The notes: generated by a model from the letters alone, not told the origin. Shown: positions 22,670-31,339, counted from the first letter of the stretch. The stretch: 35,688 nucleotides of DNA from Pirellulales bacterium (GCA_030605745.1 JAUWHT010000153.1:1-35688), one strand, 5' to 3'. Numbers and translations are program-made.

Positions 22670-24121
22670 ATGGCCGAAGAGTTCGAGCCTCAATCCACAC
22701 GCCCGCGAAGCGGGTTCCTGGGCGTTTTGTTTTACCCGTTGGTAGTGTTGCTTTTGTTAATCGTCGGCGGCGGGGTTTTCGCGTACCTTTACCTGACTAG
22801 GCCGAGCCCCAGCGGCGAGCCGCAGAAGGACGTCGGGCGGCTGGTGCGAGTGTTTAAGGCGAAGAAGACCGCCCACCGCGTGGCGGTCACCGTGTACGGA
22901 ACCAGCCGAGCCAGCGAACAGTGGACGGCCATTGCCGAGGTCCATGGCCGGGCGGTGGAGGTGAATCCTCGTTTCGAGCCGGGCGAGATACTCCCGGCCG
23001 ACCTCCTCGTGGTGCGGATCGATCCGACCGATTACCAATTGGCCGTCACCAGTGCCGAGGCCGAAGTCCGAGCCAAGCAAAAACAGTTGGAAGAGTTGAA
23101 ACAGAACGAGGCTGACCTGAAGGAGATATTCAATCTGCAGGATCATCAGCGGAAGTTGGCCTACGCGGAATACGAGCGACAGCGGAAAGTGTTCCAGCAG
23201 AACGCGGCATCGCGCAGCGCCCTGGAAGTGGCAGAGAATGCCTACGTGACTCAGCTTACCGCGGTGCAGAAGACCCGCAACAGCCTGGAACTGGTGCCGG
23301 TGCAGCGTGACCTGTTGCAGGCGTCGCTCGACATTGCCATGGCCCAGTTGGCCCAGGCGAAGCGTAATCTGAGCAAGTGCGATATCCGCACGCCGTTTGC
23401 CGCTCGCTGCTCGGAGAAGTCGGTAGAGGTCGACCAGTACGTGGCTGCCGGTGAACGGCTGGGAACGTTTCTAGCATTGGAGATGGCCGAGGTGGTGGCC
23501 ATGGTCGAGACCCGCAAGATGCCCGAACTGTTCCCCGGCGGGATCAAGGAATTGGGCACACTGGACCTGACCAAAATGAGCCACGATGAATCGCTGTTCA
23601 AACGAGTACAGGTTCCTGCGGAGGTCCGTTGGGGGTTGGGCGACTTGCCGTCAGTTTGGTACGGTCGGGTTGCGCGGATTACCGGTTCGCTGGATCCGGG
23701 CACGCGGACCGTTCCGGTGATAATCGAGGTGCCTGATCCGTACGAGAACGTGCGGCCCGGCATCCGCCCACCGTTGGTACCCGGCGTGTTCTGCGAGGTC
23801 ACCATCTACGGCGCGACGCTGGAGGACATAGTGGTAATCCCGCGCGACGCCTTGCGAGATGGTCGGGTGTATCTGCTGCGTGGCGGAAAGCTGCACATTC
23901 AGCCGGTTACGGTGCTTGTGCTCGAAGAGAACCTGGCGGTGATCTCCAAGGGGATCAACCCGGGTGACGTGGTGATTCTGACCGATCTTTTCCCGGCCAG
24001 CGAGGGGATGCCGCTGCGCGGCCAGGTGGTCGAGAACCCGGTCAAGCCCCGCACCCGGATCGACTTCCCCGAGGGCATCTTCGAGGAAACTACGCAACCG
24101 GCAGCGGAGGCCACGCCGTGA
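22670..24121 (+). CDS. RND efflux periplasmic adaptor (HlyD/MFP family)
   Basis: A 483-residue membrane-fusion protein linking an RND pump to an outer-membrane channel. A single N-terminal transmembrane anchor (FYPLVVLLLLIVGGGVFAYLYL, about residues 20-42) is followed by a lipoyl-like strand (EVHGRAVEVNPRFEPGEIL). A long coiled-coil hairpin rich in Glu/Gln/Lys follows (about 125-220), then the returning lipoyl half (CDIRTPFAARC), a beta-barrel and the C-terminal membrane-proximal domain. The ATG at 22670 has GAGGA upstream; the open frame to 22541 reads repeat DNA. The stop overlaps the RND gene start by four bases, so both are made together. No TolC-type gene is in the window; the exported substrate is unknown. 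Confidence 0.88.
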   Translation: MAEEFEPQSTRPRSGFLGVLFYPLVVLLLLIVGGGVFAYLYLTRPSPSGEPQKDVGRLVRVFKAKKTAHRVAVTVYGTSRASEQWTAIAEVHGRAVEVNPRFEPGEILPADLLVVRIDPTDYQLAVTSAEAEVRAKQKQLEELKQNEADLKEIFNLQDHQRKLAYAEYERQRKVFQQNAASRSALEVAENAYVTQLTAVQKTRNSLELVPVQRDLLQASLDIAMAQLAQAKRNLSKCDIRTPFAARCSEKSVEVDQYVAAGERLGTFLALEMAEVVAMVETRKMPELFPGGIKELGTLDLTKMSHDESLFKRVQVPAEVRWGLGDLPSVWYGRVARITGSLDPGTRTVPVIIEVPDPYENVRPGIRPPLVPGVFCEVTIYGATLEDIVVIPRDALRDGRVYLLRGGKLHIQPVTVLVLEENLAVISKGINPGDVVILTDLFPASEGMPLRGQVVENPVKPRTRIDFPEGIFEETTQPAAEATP

Positions 24122-27100
24122 TCGGTTACTTTGTACGTCATCCGACGGCGGCCAACTTGTTGATGTTGATCATCATCCTTCTGGGGCTGCTGGGCATGAG
24201 TTCTTTGACCCGGGAGGTCTTTCCCGAGTTCGCCTCCGAGTTCATCAACGTCCAGGTGATCTACAAGGGGGCGTCAGCCGAAGAGGTCGAGGAGACAATC
24301 TGCCGGCGGATCGAGGAAGAGATCGAAGGCATCGAGGGGATCGAGCAGGTTGATTCCACGGCCCGCGAAAGCTATGCCATGGTGACCATCGAGGTGGCCG
24401 ACGGCTACCAGGTTCGCGACGTTTTGAAGGACGTGGAGAACGCCGTCGACCAGATCGACAACTTCCCCGACGACGCCGAGGACCCGATTATCTGGGAGGT
24501 GGAGCGGATCGACCGGGTGTGCAGCGTGGCCGTATGGGCCGACAAGATGCCGGAGAAGGACCTGGTGGCCCTGGCCGACTCGATCGAGGCCGAATTGCTC
24601 GCCCTGGACGAGGTGAGTCTGGTCGAAGCGACCGGCTTCTCCGAGCATCAGATTCGCGTCGAGGTCCGGCAGCAGGACCTCCTGGCCCGGGGCCTAACGA
24701 TTGGCGACGTTGCCCGGGAAATCTACGCCCAAAGCATCGACCTGCCTTCCGGCAGCGTGGAAACCGAGGAGCGGGAGATAAAGATTCGGGTGGTCGATCA
24801 GCGTCGCTGGGCCGAGGATTTCCGCGATTTGACCGTTAAGGTCAGTCCCGAGGGCGCGCGGATTCTGCTGCGCGACGTGGCCACTGTCACCGACACGTTC
24901 GAAGACGAGTGGCACCAGACCAGTTTCGAGGGGCGCCGCTGTGTGATCCTGGAAATCAGCAAGACCCGGGCGGAAGACACAATCCGGGTAGCCGACGTAG
25001 TGAAGAGGTATATCGCCGAGCGCGGGAAGATGCTTCCGCCTGGCGTGCACCTGACGGTATATGGCGATTGGTCCACCTACGTCAAGGACCGGTTGGGGAT
25101 GCTCGTAGATAATGGCATGTTAGGGTTCATTCTCGTGTTCTTCACCTTGTGGCTGCTTCTGCACTACCGGCTGGCGATCTGGGTGGCAGTGGGAATCCCG
25201 ATCTCGTTCCTGGGCACGCTGTACTTGATGGAGCAGCTCGACATGAGCCTGAACATGATCACCATGTTCAGCCTGATCCTGGCGGTAGGTATCATCGTGG
25301 ACGACGCGATTGTTATCGGCGAGAACATTTTTGCCCATTACTCGCGGGGAAAACCCGCGGCCGAAGCGGCTATCGACGGCACCAAGGAAGTGGCCCCGGC
25401 GGTGATCGCCTCGATGCTGACCACCGTGGCTATCTTCATGCCGCTGTTGACCATGGCCGGTGAGATCGGCAAGGTGCTGCGGGTGATGCCCATCGGGGTG
25501 ATCGCGGCGCTGAGCGTCAGCCTGGTGGAAGGTTTCTTTGTGCTGCCGAATCACTTGAGTCATTCGCTGGGCAAGATCCCCAAGCAGCCCTCCCGTGTTC
25601 GCGCGGCGATCAACCGGTTCGTCGAATGGTTTACTCATCGGGTGTACGGGCCGGTGCTCGACTGGTCGGTCCGACGGCCGCTCGTTCCGCTGGCCGCGGT
25701 GATCATGCTGTTTCTGATCGCGCTGGGAATGCTGCTGGGTGGGCGGTTGAAGTTCCAACTGTTCCCCGAACTCGACGGCGATTTCCTGGTCGCGCAAGTG
25801 GAACTGCCCCAAGGAACCGATCTGACGCGAACCCAGCAAGTCGTCAACCGGATCGAAAAGGCACTGAACGTCGTAGAAAAACACTTCCAGCCGCAGCCGG
25901 AAGATCAAAAGCTGGTCAAGTACGTGAGTACGTCGTTTGGTTTCAGCCGGACCACGGGCCGCGCGCCGGGCCAGCCGGAAACCGGCGGCCACCTGGCTCA
26001 GGTGATCGTCCAACTGCTCGAAGCCGACCGGCGAAATACCCGTTGCGACGACGTACTGCACGTGTGGCGCGAGGCGACCGGCCCAGTGCCCGACGTGGTC
26101 AGCCTCACCTTCGAGCAAATGCAAGTAACGCCCGGTGGAAAGGCCATCGATATCCAACTCCGCGGCAAAGACCTCCGCGACTTGCAACGTGCCAGCTACG
26201 AACTACAGGAAAAGATCAAGACCTATCCGGGCACACGCAACGTGACCGACAACCTGAAGGCGGGCGAGGAGGAAGTCCTGGTGCGGCTCAAGCCGGTCGG
26301 GCGGCCGCTGGGGATTACCTCCGCGGCACTGGCCATCCAGTTGCGCGAGGCATTCTGGGGCAGCATCGCCCAGGAGTTCCAGCGAGGACCCGATACACTC
26401 GAAGTCGAGGTCCTCTTCGCACCAAGCGACCGGCAGTCGCTGGCCGACCTGGACGACTTCAAGCTGCGCACGCCCGACGGCCGAATGGTGCCATTCCACG
26501 AAGTGGCCACCGCCGAGAAGGTCCGCGGATTCTCGCAGATTGTGCGAGTCGACGGGCAACGCACCATCTCAGTGACCGCCGACCTGGACACCGAGAAAGG
26601 CAACGCGGCCGAGATCATGGAGAACCTGGAAAAGGAATTCTTCCCCGGCTTCCTCAAACGAAATCCGGGCGTCTCTGTCAACCTGGAAGGCCAACGCAAA
26701 GAGACCCAACAGACCGCCGGCAGCGTGCGGCGAGGATTCCTGATCGGCCTGTGCATTATCTTCATCCTGCTCTCGTTCGTATTCAAGTCGTACGTCGAGC
26801 CGCTGATCGTGATGGCGGCGATCCCCTTCGGGCTGATCGGGGCCGTGGGCGGACACCTGCTGATGGGGATCGACTGGTGTATGCCCAGCACCATCGGGTT
26901 CGTCTCGCTGGCCGGCATCGTGGTAAACGACTCGATCGTGCTGATCACCTTCATCAAGATGCGCATAGCCGAGGGCAAGCCGGTCCTGGCGGCAGTTCAC
27001 CAGGCGGGCATGCAGCGCTTCCGCCCGGTGCTCCTCACCTCCGCCACCACGGTGGCCGGCCTGTTGCCCATCATGCTCGAGACCAGCCTCCAGGCCCAGT

Positions 27101-27234
27101 TCCTGATCCCAATGGCCGTCTCCATCTCCTTCGGCCTGATGTTCGCCACCGTAGTGGTGCTGCTGTTAGTACCATCCCTGTACAGCATCCTAGCCTGGCT
27201 CGGCTGGAGTCAGAAGATCGAAGTGACCCCATAA
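24118..27234 (+). CDS. RND efflux transporter permease (AcrB-like family)
   Basis: A 1038-residue inner-membrane pump with 12 predicted helices and two large periplasmic loops, close to the usual AcrB length. TM4 carries the proton-relay pair Asp395-Asp396 (AVGIIVDDAIVIGEN). In the TM10 position where AcrB has Lys940, this protein reads VVNDS (Asn937-Asp938), so the proton pathway must differ, as in some non-AcrB RND branches. The N-terminus (FVRHPTAANLLMLIIILLGL) and LTREVFPEF are typical. The GTG start overlaps the adaptor stop (GTGA), giving translational coupling. The final 45 bp overlap a small leftward ORF. Confidence 0.92.
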   Translation: MIGYFVRHPTAANLLMLIIILLGLLGMSSLTREVFPEFASEFINVQVIYKGASAEEVEETICRRIEEEIEGIEGIEQVDSTARESYAMVTIEVADGYQVRDVLKDVENAVDQIDNFPDDAEDPIIWEVERIDRVCSVAVWADKMPEKDLVALADSIEAELLALDEVSLVEATGFSEHQIRVEVRQQDLLARGLTIGDVAREIYAQSIDLPSGSVETEEREIKIRVVDQRRWAEDFRDLTVKVSPEGARILLRDVATVTDTFEDEWHQTSFEGRRCVILEISKTRAEDTIRVADVVKRYIAERGKMLPPGVHLTVYGDWSTYVKDRLGMLVDNGMLGFILVFFTLWLLLHYRLAIWVAVGIPISFLGTLYLMEQLDMSLNMITMFSLILAVGIIVDDAIVIGENIFAHYSRGKPAAEAAIDGTKEVAPAVIASMLTTVAIFMPLLTMAGEIGKVLRVMPIGVIAALSVSLVEGFFVLPNHLSHSLGKIPKQPSRVRAAINRFVEWFTHRVYGPVLDWSVRRPLVPLAAVIMLFLIALGMLLGGRLKFQLFPELDGDFLVAQVELPQGTDLTRTQQVVNRIEKALNVVEKHFQPQPEDQKLVKYVSTSFGFSRTTGRAPGQPETGGHLAQVIVQLLEADRRNTRCDDVLHVWREATGPVPDVVSLTFEQMQVTPGGKAIDIQLRGKDLRDLQRASYELQEKIKTYPGTRNVTDNLKAGEEEVLVRLKPVGRPLGITSAALAIQLREAFWGSIAQEFQRGPDTLEVEVLFAPSDRQSLADLDDFKLRTPDGRMVPFHEVATAEKVRGFSQIVRVDGQRTISVTADLDTEKGNAAEIMENLEKEFFPGFLKRNPGVSVNLEGQRKETQQTAGSVRRGFLIGLCIIFILLSFVFKSYVEPLIVMAAIPFGLIGAVGGHLLMGIDWCMPSTIGFVSLAGIVVNDSIVLITFIKMRIAEGKPVLAAVHQAGMQRFRPVLLTSATTVAGLLPIMLETSLQAQFLIPMAVSISFGLMFATVVVLLLVPSLYSILAWLGWSQKIEVTP

Positions 27235-27360
27235 AGTCAATAAACCTCTTCGTGAGTTCCAAAGTTCACTTGGAGTTATTGCTCGACAACGTCCCTCCTG
27301 AAACTCCTGCTGAGCATCTTGAATATCTTTGGCTAATTCCGCCCGTCGACGCTCTATCAT
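27190..27360 (-). CDS. Small ORF, antitoxin-tail-like, last gene of the accessory operon
   Basis: A 56-residue ORF whose ATG overlaps the DUF2442 stop codon as ATGA (27360-27357), strong evidence of coupled translation. The first 35 residues (MIERRRAELAKDIQDAQQEF, then EGRCRAITPSELW) are an amphipathic, charged segment like the C-terminal half of many type II antitoxins, where a helix precedes a short xxxTPxEL-type motif. The last 15 residues are antisense to the end of the RND gene and are probably not native, so the gene may be a truncated remnant. Function is not established. Confidence 0.5.
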   Translation of the reverse strand: MIERRRAELAKDIQDAQQEFQEGRCRAITPSELWNSRRGLLTLWGHFDLLTPAEPG

Positions 27361-27659
27361 GCGTCGATGTGGGCCACCAGCCATTTCTTGAAAGAGGTTT
27401 GACTCTCACCAGATGGCTTGCCGGCCAATAGGCCTTCAACACTAATATCTTCGTCGATACTTTCCCAATGTATGCCGTGGCCTTTCCCGATTAGTCTCCA
27501 GTTCTTGCGTTCTGCTGAAGTTGCGTGCAACAACCTTGGAAACCAAGCCAGGGGAACCGAGATAGAGCGTCCGTCACTTAGGTCGACGCCCAAGGTATCT
27601 TCGGTTACCGTCACCGCCTCGGCACTCGGAATCTTGACCTCAACCGCCGAAATAGTCAT
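27357..27659 (-). CDS. DUF2442 domain protein
   Basis: A 100-residue protein matching the DUF2442 pattern. The segment LSDGRSISVPLAWFPRLLHAT is the family hallmark (usually DGR..SVPLxWFPRLxxA), followed by NWRLIGKGHGIHWESIDEDISVEGLLAG. It starts inside the last 20 bases of the DUF4160 gene and ends in the start of the next small ORF, so all three are coupled. DUF2442 and DUF4160 genes are commonly adjacent and have been suspected to form toxin-antitoxin-like pairs; the biochemical role is not known to me. The local DNA is visibly less GC-rich than the neighbouring efflux genes, which fits acquisition by transfer. Confidence 0.88.
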   Translation of the reverse strand: MTISAVEVKIPSAEAVTVTEDTLGVDLSDGRSISVPLAWFPRLLHATSAERKNWRLIGKGHGIHWESIDEDISVEGLLAGKPSGESQTSFKKWLVAHIDA

Positions 27660-27876
27660 CCCATGCCTCCACTAATTTCAAGTGATTATTGTTAATATGC
27701 TTCTGTATTCGACCTATTTCCACTCTACCAAATCCGCCGCTATTTTGCAACCTGACCGGATCAAGCCAGAACTTCGCAATCTTGTCATCATGTTCAACAT
27801 GGATATGTTGAGGTTCGTCGCGGTCACCGGCGTAGAAAAAGAACCGATATGGACCAACCCTGAGTACGGTAGGCAT
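27640..27876 (-). CDS. DUF4160 domain protein
   Basis: A 78-residue protein with the full DUF4160 signature: MPTVLRVGPYRFFFYAGDRD, EPQHIHVEHDDKIAKFWLDP, then a C-terminal helix ending LVEAWDDYFGG. The conserved EPxHIHV block looks like a small nuclease- or metal-type active patch, but no activity has been shown as far as I know. It begins 25 bases after the retropepsin-like gene stop, with AGGAC before the ATG, and overlaps DUF2442 by 20 bases. Confidence 0.88.
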   Translation of the reverse strand: MPTVLRVGPYRFFFYAGDRDEPQHIHVEHDDKIAKFWLDPVRLQNSGGFGRVEIGRIQKHINNNHLKLVEAWDDYFGG

Positions 27877-27900
27877 TGTTGTCCTGAGGTTGTTGGGCCT

Positions 27901-28290
27901 TCATTTGAGGTCAACTCGCTTCACGTGCACCAGCCTGTGACCGAGCATGTCCACGGCGGCGCCGGCCTGCTCAAGCGAGATGTAACCTAAGAGCGGCTCG
28001 TATTCGCCATCTTGATCGGGCTCCATGTCGATAAACAGGACCTCCGCCATGATCGGCCTGAATTCCCCGATCCTGACGCGCACCGGGCCGCATACGGTGC
28101 CCGTCCTGGCCGACTGGTCGGCCATCTCGACTTCGATCTCGGCAAGCTGCTCAATCTCCCCAAGGCTTTCCCGCCAAGAGTTGGGTAGGGTGATGTACGC
28201 AGCACCAGTGTCGACCAGCGCGCTGAGCATCAACGTCTTGTCGGGGTCAGTGAAGTTTGCCAGTTTGACTTGCGTAACGATTCGTCCCAT
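27901..28290 (-). CDS. Retropepsin-like aspartyl protease family protein
   Basis: A 129-residue single-domain aspartic protease-like protein. The active-site strand is SALVDTGAAYITLP with the DTGA motif, and the second half of the fold has PLLGYISLEQAGAAVDM, the usual GxxxLE-type region. Such proteins act as homodimers like retroviral proteases; substrates of the bacterial versions are mostly unknown. No signal peptide is present. The ATG at 28290 has GAGGAGCC upstream. It is the first gene of a four-gene leftward unit with DUF4160, DUF2442 and a small antitoxin-like ORF, driven by the promoter block at 28325-28367. Confidence 0.82.
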   Translation of the reverse strand: MGRIVTQVKLANFTDPDKTLMLSALVDTGAAYITLPNSWRESLGEIEQLAEIEVEMADQSARTGTVCGPVRVRIGEFRPIMAEVLFIDMEPDQDGEYEPLLGYISLEQAGAAVDMLGHRLVHVKRVDLK

Positions 28291-28324
28291 TTCCGGCTCC
28301 TCTCAACCTGGTATTATACAGACG

Positions 28325-28367
28325 TCAGCATCCACGCATACTACCTCACGTCGCCCGAAACATCAAT
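28325..28367 (-). promoter_or_regulatory. Duplicated promoter block, copy 1
   Basis: On the minus strand TTGATG (28366-28361), exactly 17 nt, then TAGTAT (28343-28338), about 50 nt before the retropepsin-like ATG. The 43-bp block matches 31903-31945 at about 35 of 43 positions by my count, and both copies sit in the same position relative to an accessory gene. It overlaps the 3' end of the xylR-like gene, supplying that protein's last residues (IDVSGDVR) and stop. Confidence 0.65.
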
Positions 28368-29564
28368 ATTAGACATATCGCGTTTATGAGCCTTATGATC
28401 CCCGGTCATCATGAAGCGGTTGCGATATGCGCGCGGACTAACACCCACTCGCTTGAGAAAAGTCTGGCTGAAATGACTCAGCGTGCTAAAGCCGCTCTTC
28501 GCGGCGATGGTTGGCAGAGACAGGTCTGAATAGGCCAGCAATTCCCTGGCCCGGTTCACTTGTACCCGAACGATCTCCGCCTTGGGCGTTCGGCCCAGCA
28601 CCCTCTTGAAGCTGCGCTCCAACGTGCTCCGCGAGATGGGCAGCCCGCTGATCGCCTGCTGCACGTTGATCGGGTCGCAGGCATGTTCCCGGATGAACCG
28701 CACGGTCGTCGCCACGTCAGGGTCGTCGATGGCCAGCACGTCGGTCGACCTGCGGACGATGATGCCTCGTGGCGGGAACTCGATGAATTCCTCCGGTGGT
28801 TGCCCGCCGGCCATCAGCCGGTCCAACAATGCAGCCGCCTCGTAGCCGATCTGCTGCAGGTTGGCGTCGATGCTCGTAAGCGGAGGGTTGGACAAGCTGC
28901 ACAGATGCTCGTCATTGTCCACGCTCACCACGGCCACGTCGTCGGGCACCAGCACTCCTGCCCGCAGACACCCGTCCAGCACCTGCTGCCCCCGGTCGTC
29001 GTTGCAGGTCATCATGCCGACCGGCTTGGGCAGTCCGGCCAGCCAGCCGGTGATCTGGTCCTGCTCTTGCTCCCAAGTTGTGGCCCGACGCCGCCCGCCC
29101 CTCGACTGAAACACACTGCACGTGTAGCCGGCCTGCTCGACCAACTGTGTGAAGTAATCGCAGCGGGCGTCCATGAATCGGTACGCTCCTCGGGGCATAC
29201 CGCAGAAGCCGAAATGCCGCAGGCCACGATCCAACAGGTGTTCCAGGGCCAGCCTGGCCACGGCCCGATTGTCCGGGCCCATTCCGGGCAGTCCCACGTC
29301 GGCCAACGCGTTGCGCAAATCGACCGCCGGCAGGCCAGTCTCGAGCACGGCCTTGGCCATCCTGCGGTCGTTGATCCGCACCAGGATACCGTCGCCACGC
29401 CAACCGGTCAGCCACCGCGGCGGCGGATCGTCCAGCCCATGCGGTCGGAAATAGATGGACCACGGGCCGTGCTCCCCGACGTATCGGGCCACCCCGCGCA
29501 ACAGCCCACGCCCGTACGCACGGGAAGTCTCGACCAAAATCGCCACGTGCGGCAGCTTGGCCAT
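28341..29564 (-). CDS. XylR-type AraC family transcription regulator
   Basis: A 407-residue regulator with a LacI/periplasmic-binding-like sensor domain (about 1-285: HVAILVETSRAYGRGLLRGVARY, CNDDRGQQVLDGCLRAGVLVPDDVAVVSVDND) fused to a C-terminal AraC helix-turn-helix pair (about 290-390: PISRSTLERSFKRVLGRTPKAEI, LPTIAAKSGFSTLSHFSQTF). This arrangement is that of XylR, which activates sugar-catabolic genes on binding D-xylose or a related pentose. The sugar cannot be set from sequence. The divergent BNR-propeller gene is a natural candidate target. The C-terminal residues come from the promoter block described separately. Confidence 0.9.
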   Translation of the reverse strand: MAKLPHVAILVETSRAYGRGLLRGVARYVGEHGPWSIYFRPHGLDDPPPRWLTGWRGDGILVRINDRRMAKAVLETGLPAVDLRNALADVGLPGMGPDNRAVARLALEHLLDRGLRHFGFCGMPRGAYRFMDARCDYFTQLVEQAGYTCSVFQSRGGRRRATTWEQEQDQITGWLAGLPKPVGMMTCNDDRGQQVLDGCLRAGVLVPDDVAVVSVDNDEHLCSLSNPPLTSIDANLQQIGYEAAALLDRLMAGGQPPEEFIEFPPRGIIVRRSTDVLAIDDPDVATTVRFIREHACDPINVQQAISGLPISRSTLERSFKRVLGRTPKAEIVRVQVNRARELLAYSDLSLPTIAAKSGFSTLSHFSQTFLKRVGVSPRAYRNRFMMTGDHKAHKRDMSNIDVSGDVR

Positions 29565-29697
29565 GAAAACCCCCTGACTTTGGGTTGCCTCCTATCCCTT
29601 TAGCATACCTTAGCGGTGCCCGTCGGGATACCAGGGATTGACGAAAACGCGACAAAATTTTACGCAAAGTTGGGTTGACCATGCGGGTCGTTGCTGA

Positions 29698-29835
29698 ATA
29701 AACTATGCAAAGAACATCTTTCGGGCGGCCGGATGCGAGAAAAACATTTTGCTGATCGCCGGAGACGGCGGGCATCAATTCTATCCCGACCTGGCCTGGC
29801 CGGAGATCACAAAGGTCAAACACAGTTGGCGATGA
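29698..29835 (+). pseudogene. Possible C-terminal remnant of a lost enzyme
   Basis: An in-frame stretch of 45 codons without a start (stop at 29833-29835) reads NYAKNIFRAAGCEKNILLIA then GDGGHQFYPDLAWPEITKV. The composition and the GDGGHQFYPDLAWP segment look like the end of a folded enzyme rather than random sequence. No N-terminal part is present upstream. It lies in the 320-bp gap between the divergent regulator and BNR genes. A TTGACC-N18-TAAACT promoter-like sequence (29675-29704) overlaps its start and may serve the BNR gene. Confidence 0.35.
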
Positions 29836-29884
29836 AGTGGCGGTGAAGCGTTACAATCCTAAACCTGATCGAAGGAGGTCAACA

Positions 29885-31300
29885 ATGCGTGTTTTTTCTA
29901 TTTTTGTGCTAGTCATGATGGCGTTGTCGTGCGTGCAGGCGCCCGCATTGGGTGCGGAGTGGCCTGCACTTCAACTACAGAATCCCTTGCCCAAGGCCGA
30001 GGGCTACCGTGGCATTTGGTACTCCAACCAGACGCAGAAGGACGAGTACGTGTACAAGTACAGTGGCGGGCTGGGTACTTACTGTGCCAAGCACCGACCG
30101 CTTGCAATCTACGCACCGAAAGTAAACAAAACATTCTTCTGTTACGGCGGAACCAACGAGGCGGACAACACGCTGTTGCACATGGTCTCCTACTACGACC
30201 ATGCCACCGGCACCGTTTCCCGCCCGACCATCTTGTTGGACAAACACACCACCGACGCGCACGACAACCCGGTCATCGCGATCGACGGCCGAGGTTACGT
30301 CTGGATATTCTCCAGTGCACACGGTACCGGACGACCGTCGTATATCTCGGTGAGCAAAAAGCCCTACGATATCGACGAGTTCGAATGCGTCTATACCGGC
30401 AACTTCTCTTACCCGCAGCCATATTTTTTGGCAGGCAAAGGATTCTTCTTCCTGCACACCAAGTACGGCGGCGGCCGTCGTCTGTACCAGATCACAAGCC
30501 CCGACGGCCGCACCTGGACCGAGCCGGAACTGCTCGCCCGCATCGAGTCGGGCCACTACCAGACAAGCTGGCGCCACGGCAACAAGGTCGCAACGGCCTT
30601 CAATTTCCATCCCAAGGCACGCGGCGGGCTCAACTGGCGGACCAATCTCTACTACATGGAAACCGATGATTTCGGCAAGACCTGGCGCAACGCCGCGGGC
30701 CAGAAGATCAAACTGCCCTTGACCACGCGGGAGAACCCCGCGCTGGTGCACGACTACTACTCCAAGCACCGCAGCGTCTATATGAAAGACGTCGAGTTCG
30801 ATTCGAAGGGACGACCGGTTATCCTCTGTCTGACCAGCGGCGGCTGGGAGTCGGGGCCGGTGAACGACCCTCGGCTGTGGGAAACGGCCCGTTGGACGGG
30901 TGAGAAATGGGAAATCAATACGTCGATTGTATCGGATAACAACTACGACATGGGCTCGCTCCACATCGAGAGCGACAACCTGTGGCGGCTGATTGCCCCC
31001 ACCGAGACCGGCCCTCAGCCGTACAACACCGGCGGCGAGGTTGCCATGTGGACCAGCACGGATCAGGGCAAGACGTGGAAGAAGGTCAAGCAACTGACCC
31101 GCGACAGCAAATACAACCACACCTACTGCCGCAAGCCCGTCGGCGCCCACCCCGACTTCTACGCCCTCTGGGCCGACGGGCATGGCCGGGAGAGGTCGGA
31201 AAGCCGTCTCTACTTCACCAACCGCGACGGCGACCACGTGTGGCGGCTGCCGGTGAAGATGACCGGCGCGACTGCCAAGCCGGAGGTCGTCGAGTGGTGA
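29885..31300 (+). CDS. Exported BNR-repeat beta-propeller protein
   Basis: A 471-residue secreted protein. It has an N-terminal Sec signal (MRVFSIFVLVMMALSCVQAP, cleavage near ALGA-EW). The body has Asp-box repeats of sialidase-type propellers: SPDGRTWTE, DDFGKTWRN and STDQGKTWKK. It resembles the BNR-4 group of propellers found in polysaccharide-utilisation loci, some of which are lyases or glycosidases; no catalytic residues can be named here. The ATG at 29885 has a strong GGAGG site; 16 upstream codons are open but lack one. The adjacent divergent XylR-like regulator suggests control by a plant- or algal-sugar signal. Confidence 0.8.
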   Translation: MRVFSIFVLVMMALSCVQAPALGAEWPALQLQNPLPKAEGYRGIWYSNQTQKDEYVYKYSGGLGTYCAKHRPLAIYAPKVNKTFFCYGGTNEADNTLLHMVSYYDHATGTVSRPTILLDKHTTDAHDNPVIAIDGRGYVWIFSSAHGTGRPSYISVSKKPYDIDEFECVYTGNFSYPQPYFLAGKGFFFLHTKYGGGRRLYQITSPDGRTWTEPELLARIESGHYQTSWRHGNKVATAFNFHPKARGGLNWRTNLYYMETDDFGKTWRNAAGQKIKLPLTTRENPALVHDYYSKHRSVYMKDVEFDSKGRPVILCLTSGGWESGPVNDPRLWETARWTGEKWEINTSIVSDNNYDMGSLHIESDNLWRLIAPTETGPQPYNTGGEVAMWTSTDQGKTWKKVKQLTRDSKYNHTYCRKPVGAHPDFYALWADGHGRERSESRLYFTNRDGDHVWRLPVKMTGATAKPEVVEW

Positions 31301-31339
31301 CGCGTAAGGTGGTGATCGTCATCATAATCAGTACAGCCG

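Noticed and set aside
22460..22670. Upstream extension of the adaptor protein
   Set aside because: The added residues come from palindromic repeats; the ATG at 22670 has its own ribosome site just before the membrane anchor.
25626..27431. 601-codon open frame within the RND gene
   Set aside because: Out-of-frame reading of the RND pump, rich in Arg and Pro as expected for a shifted frame.
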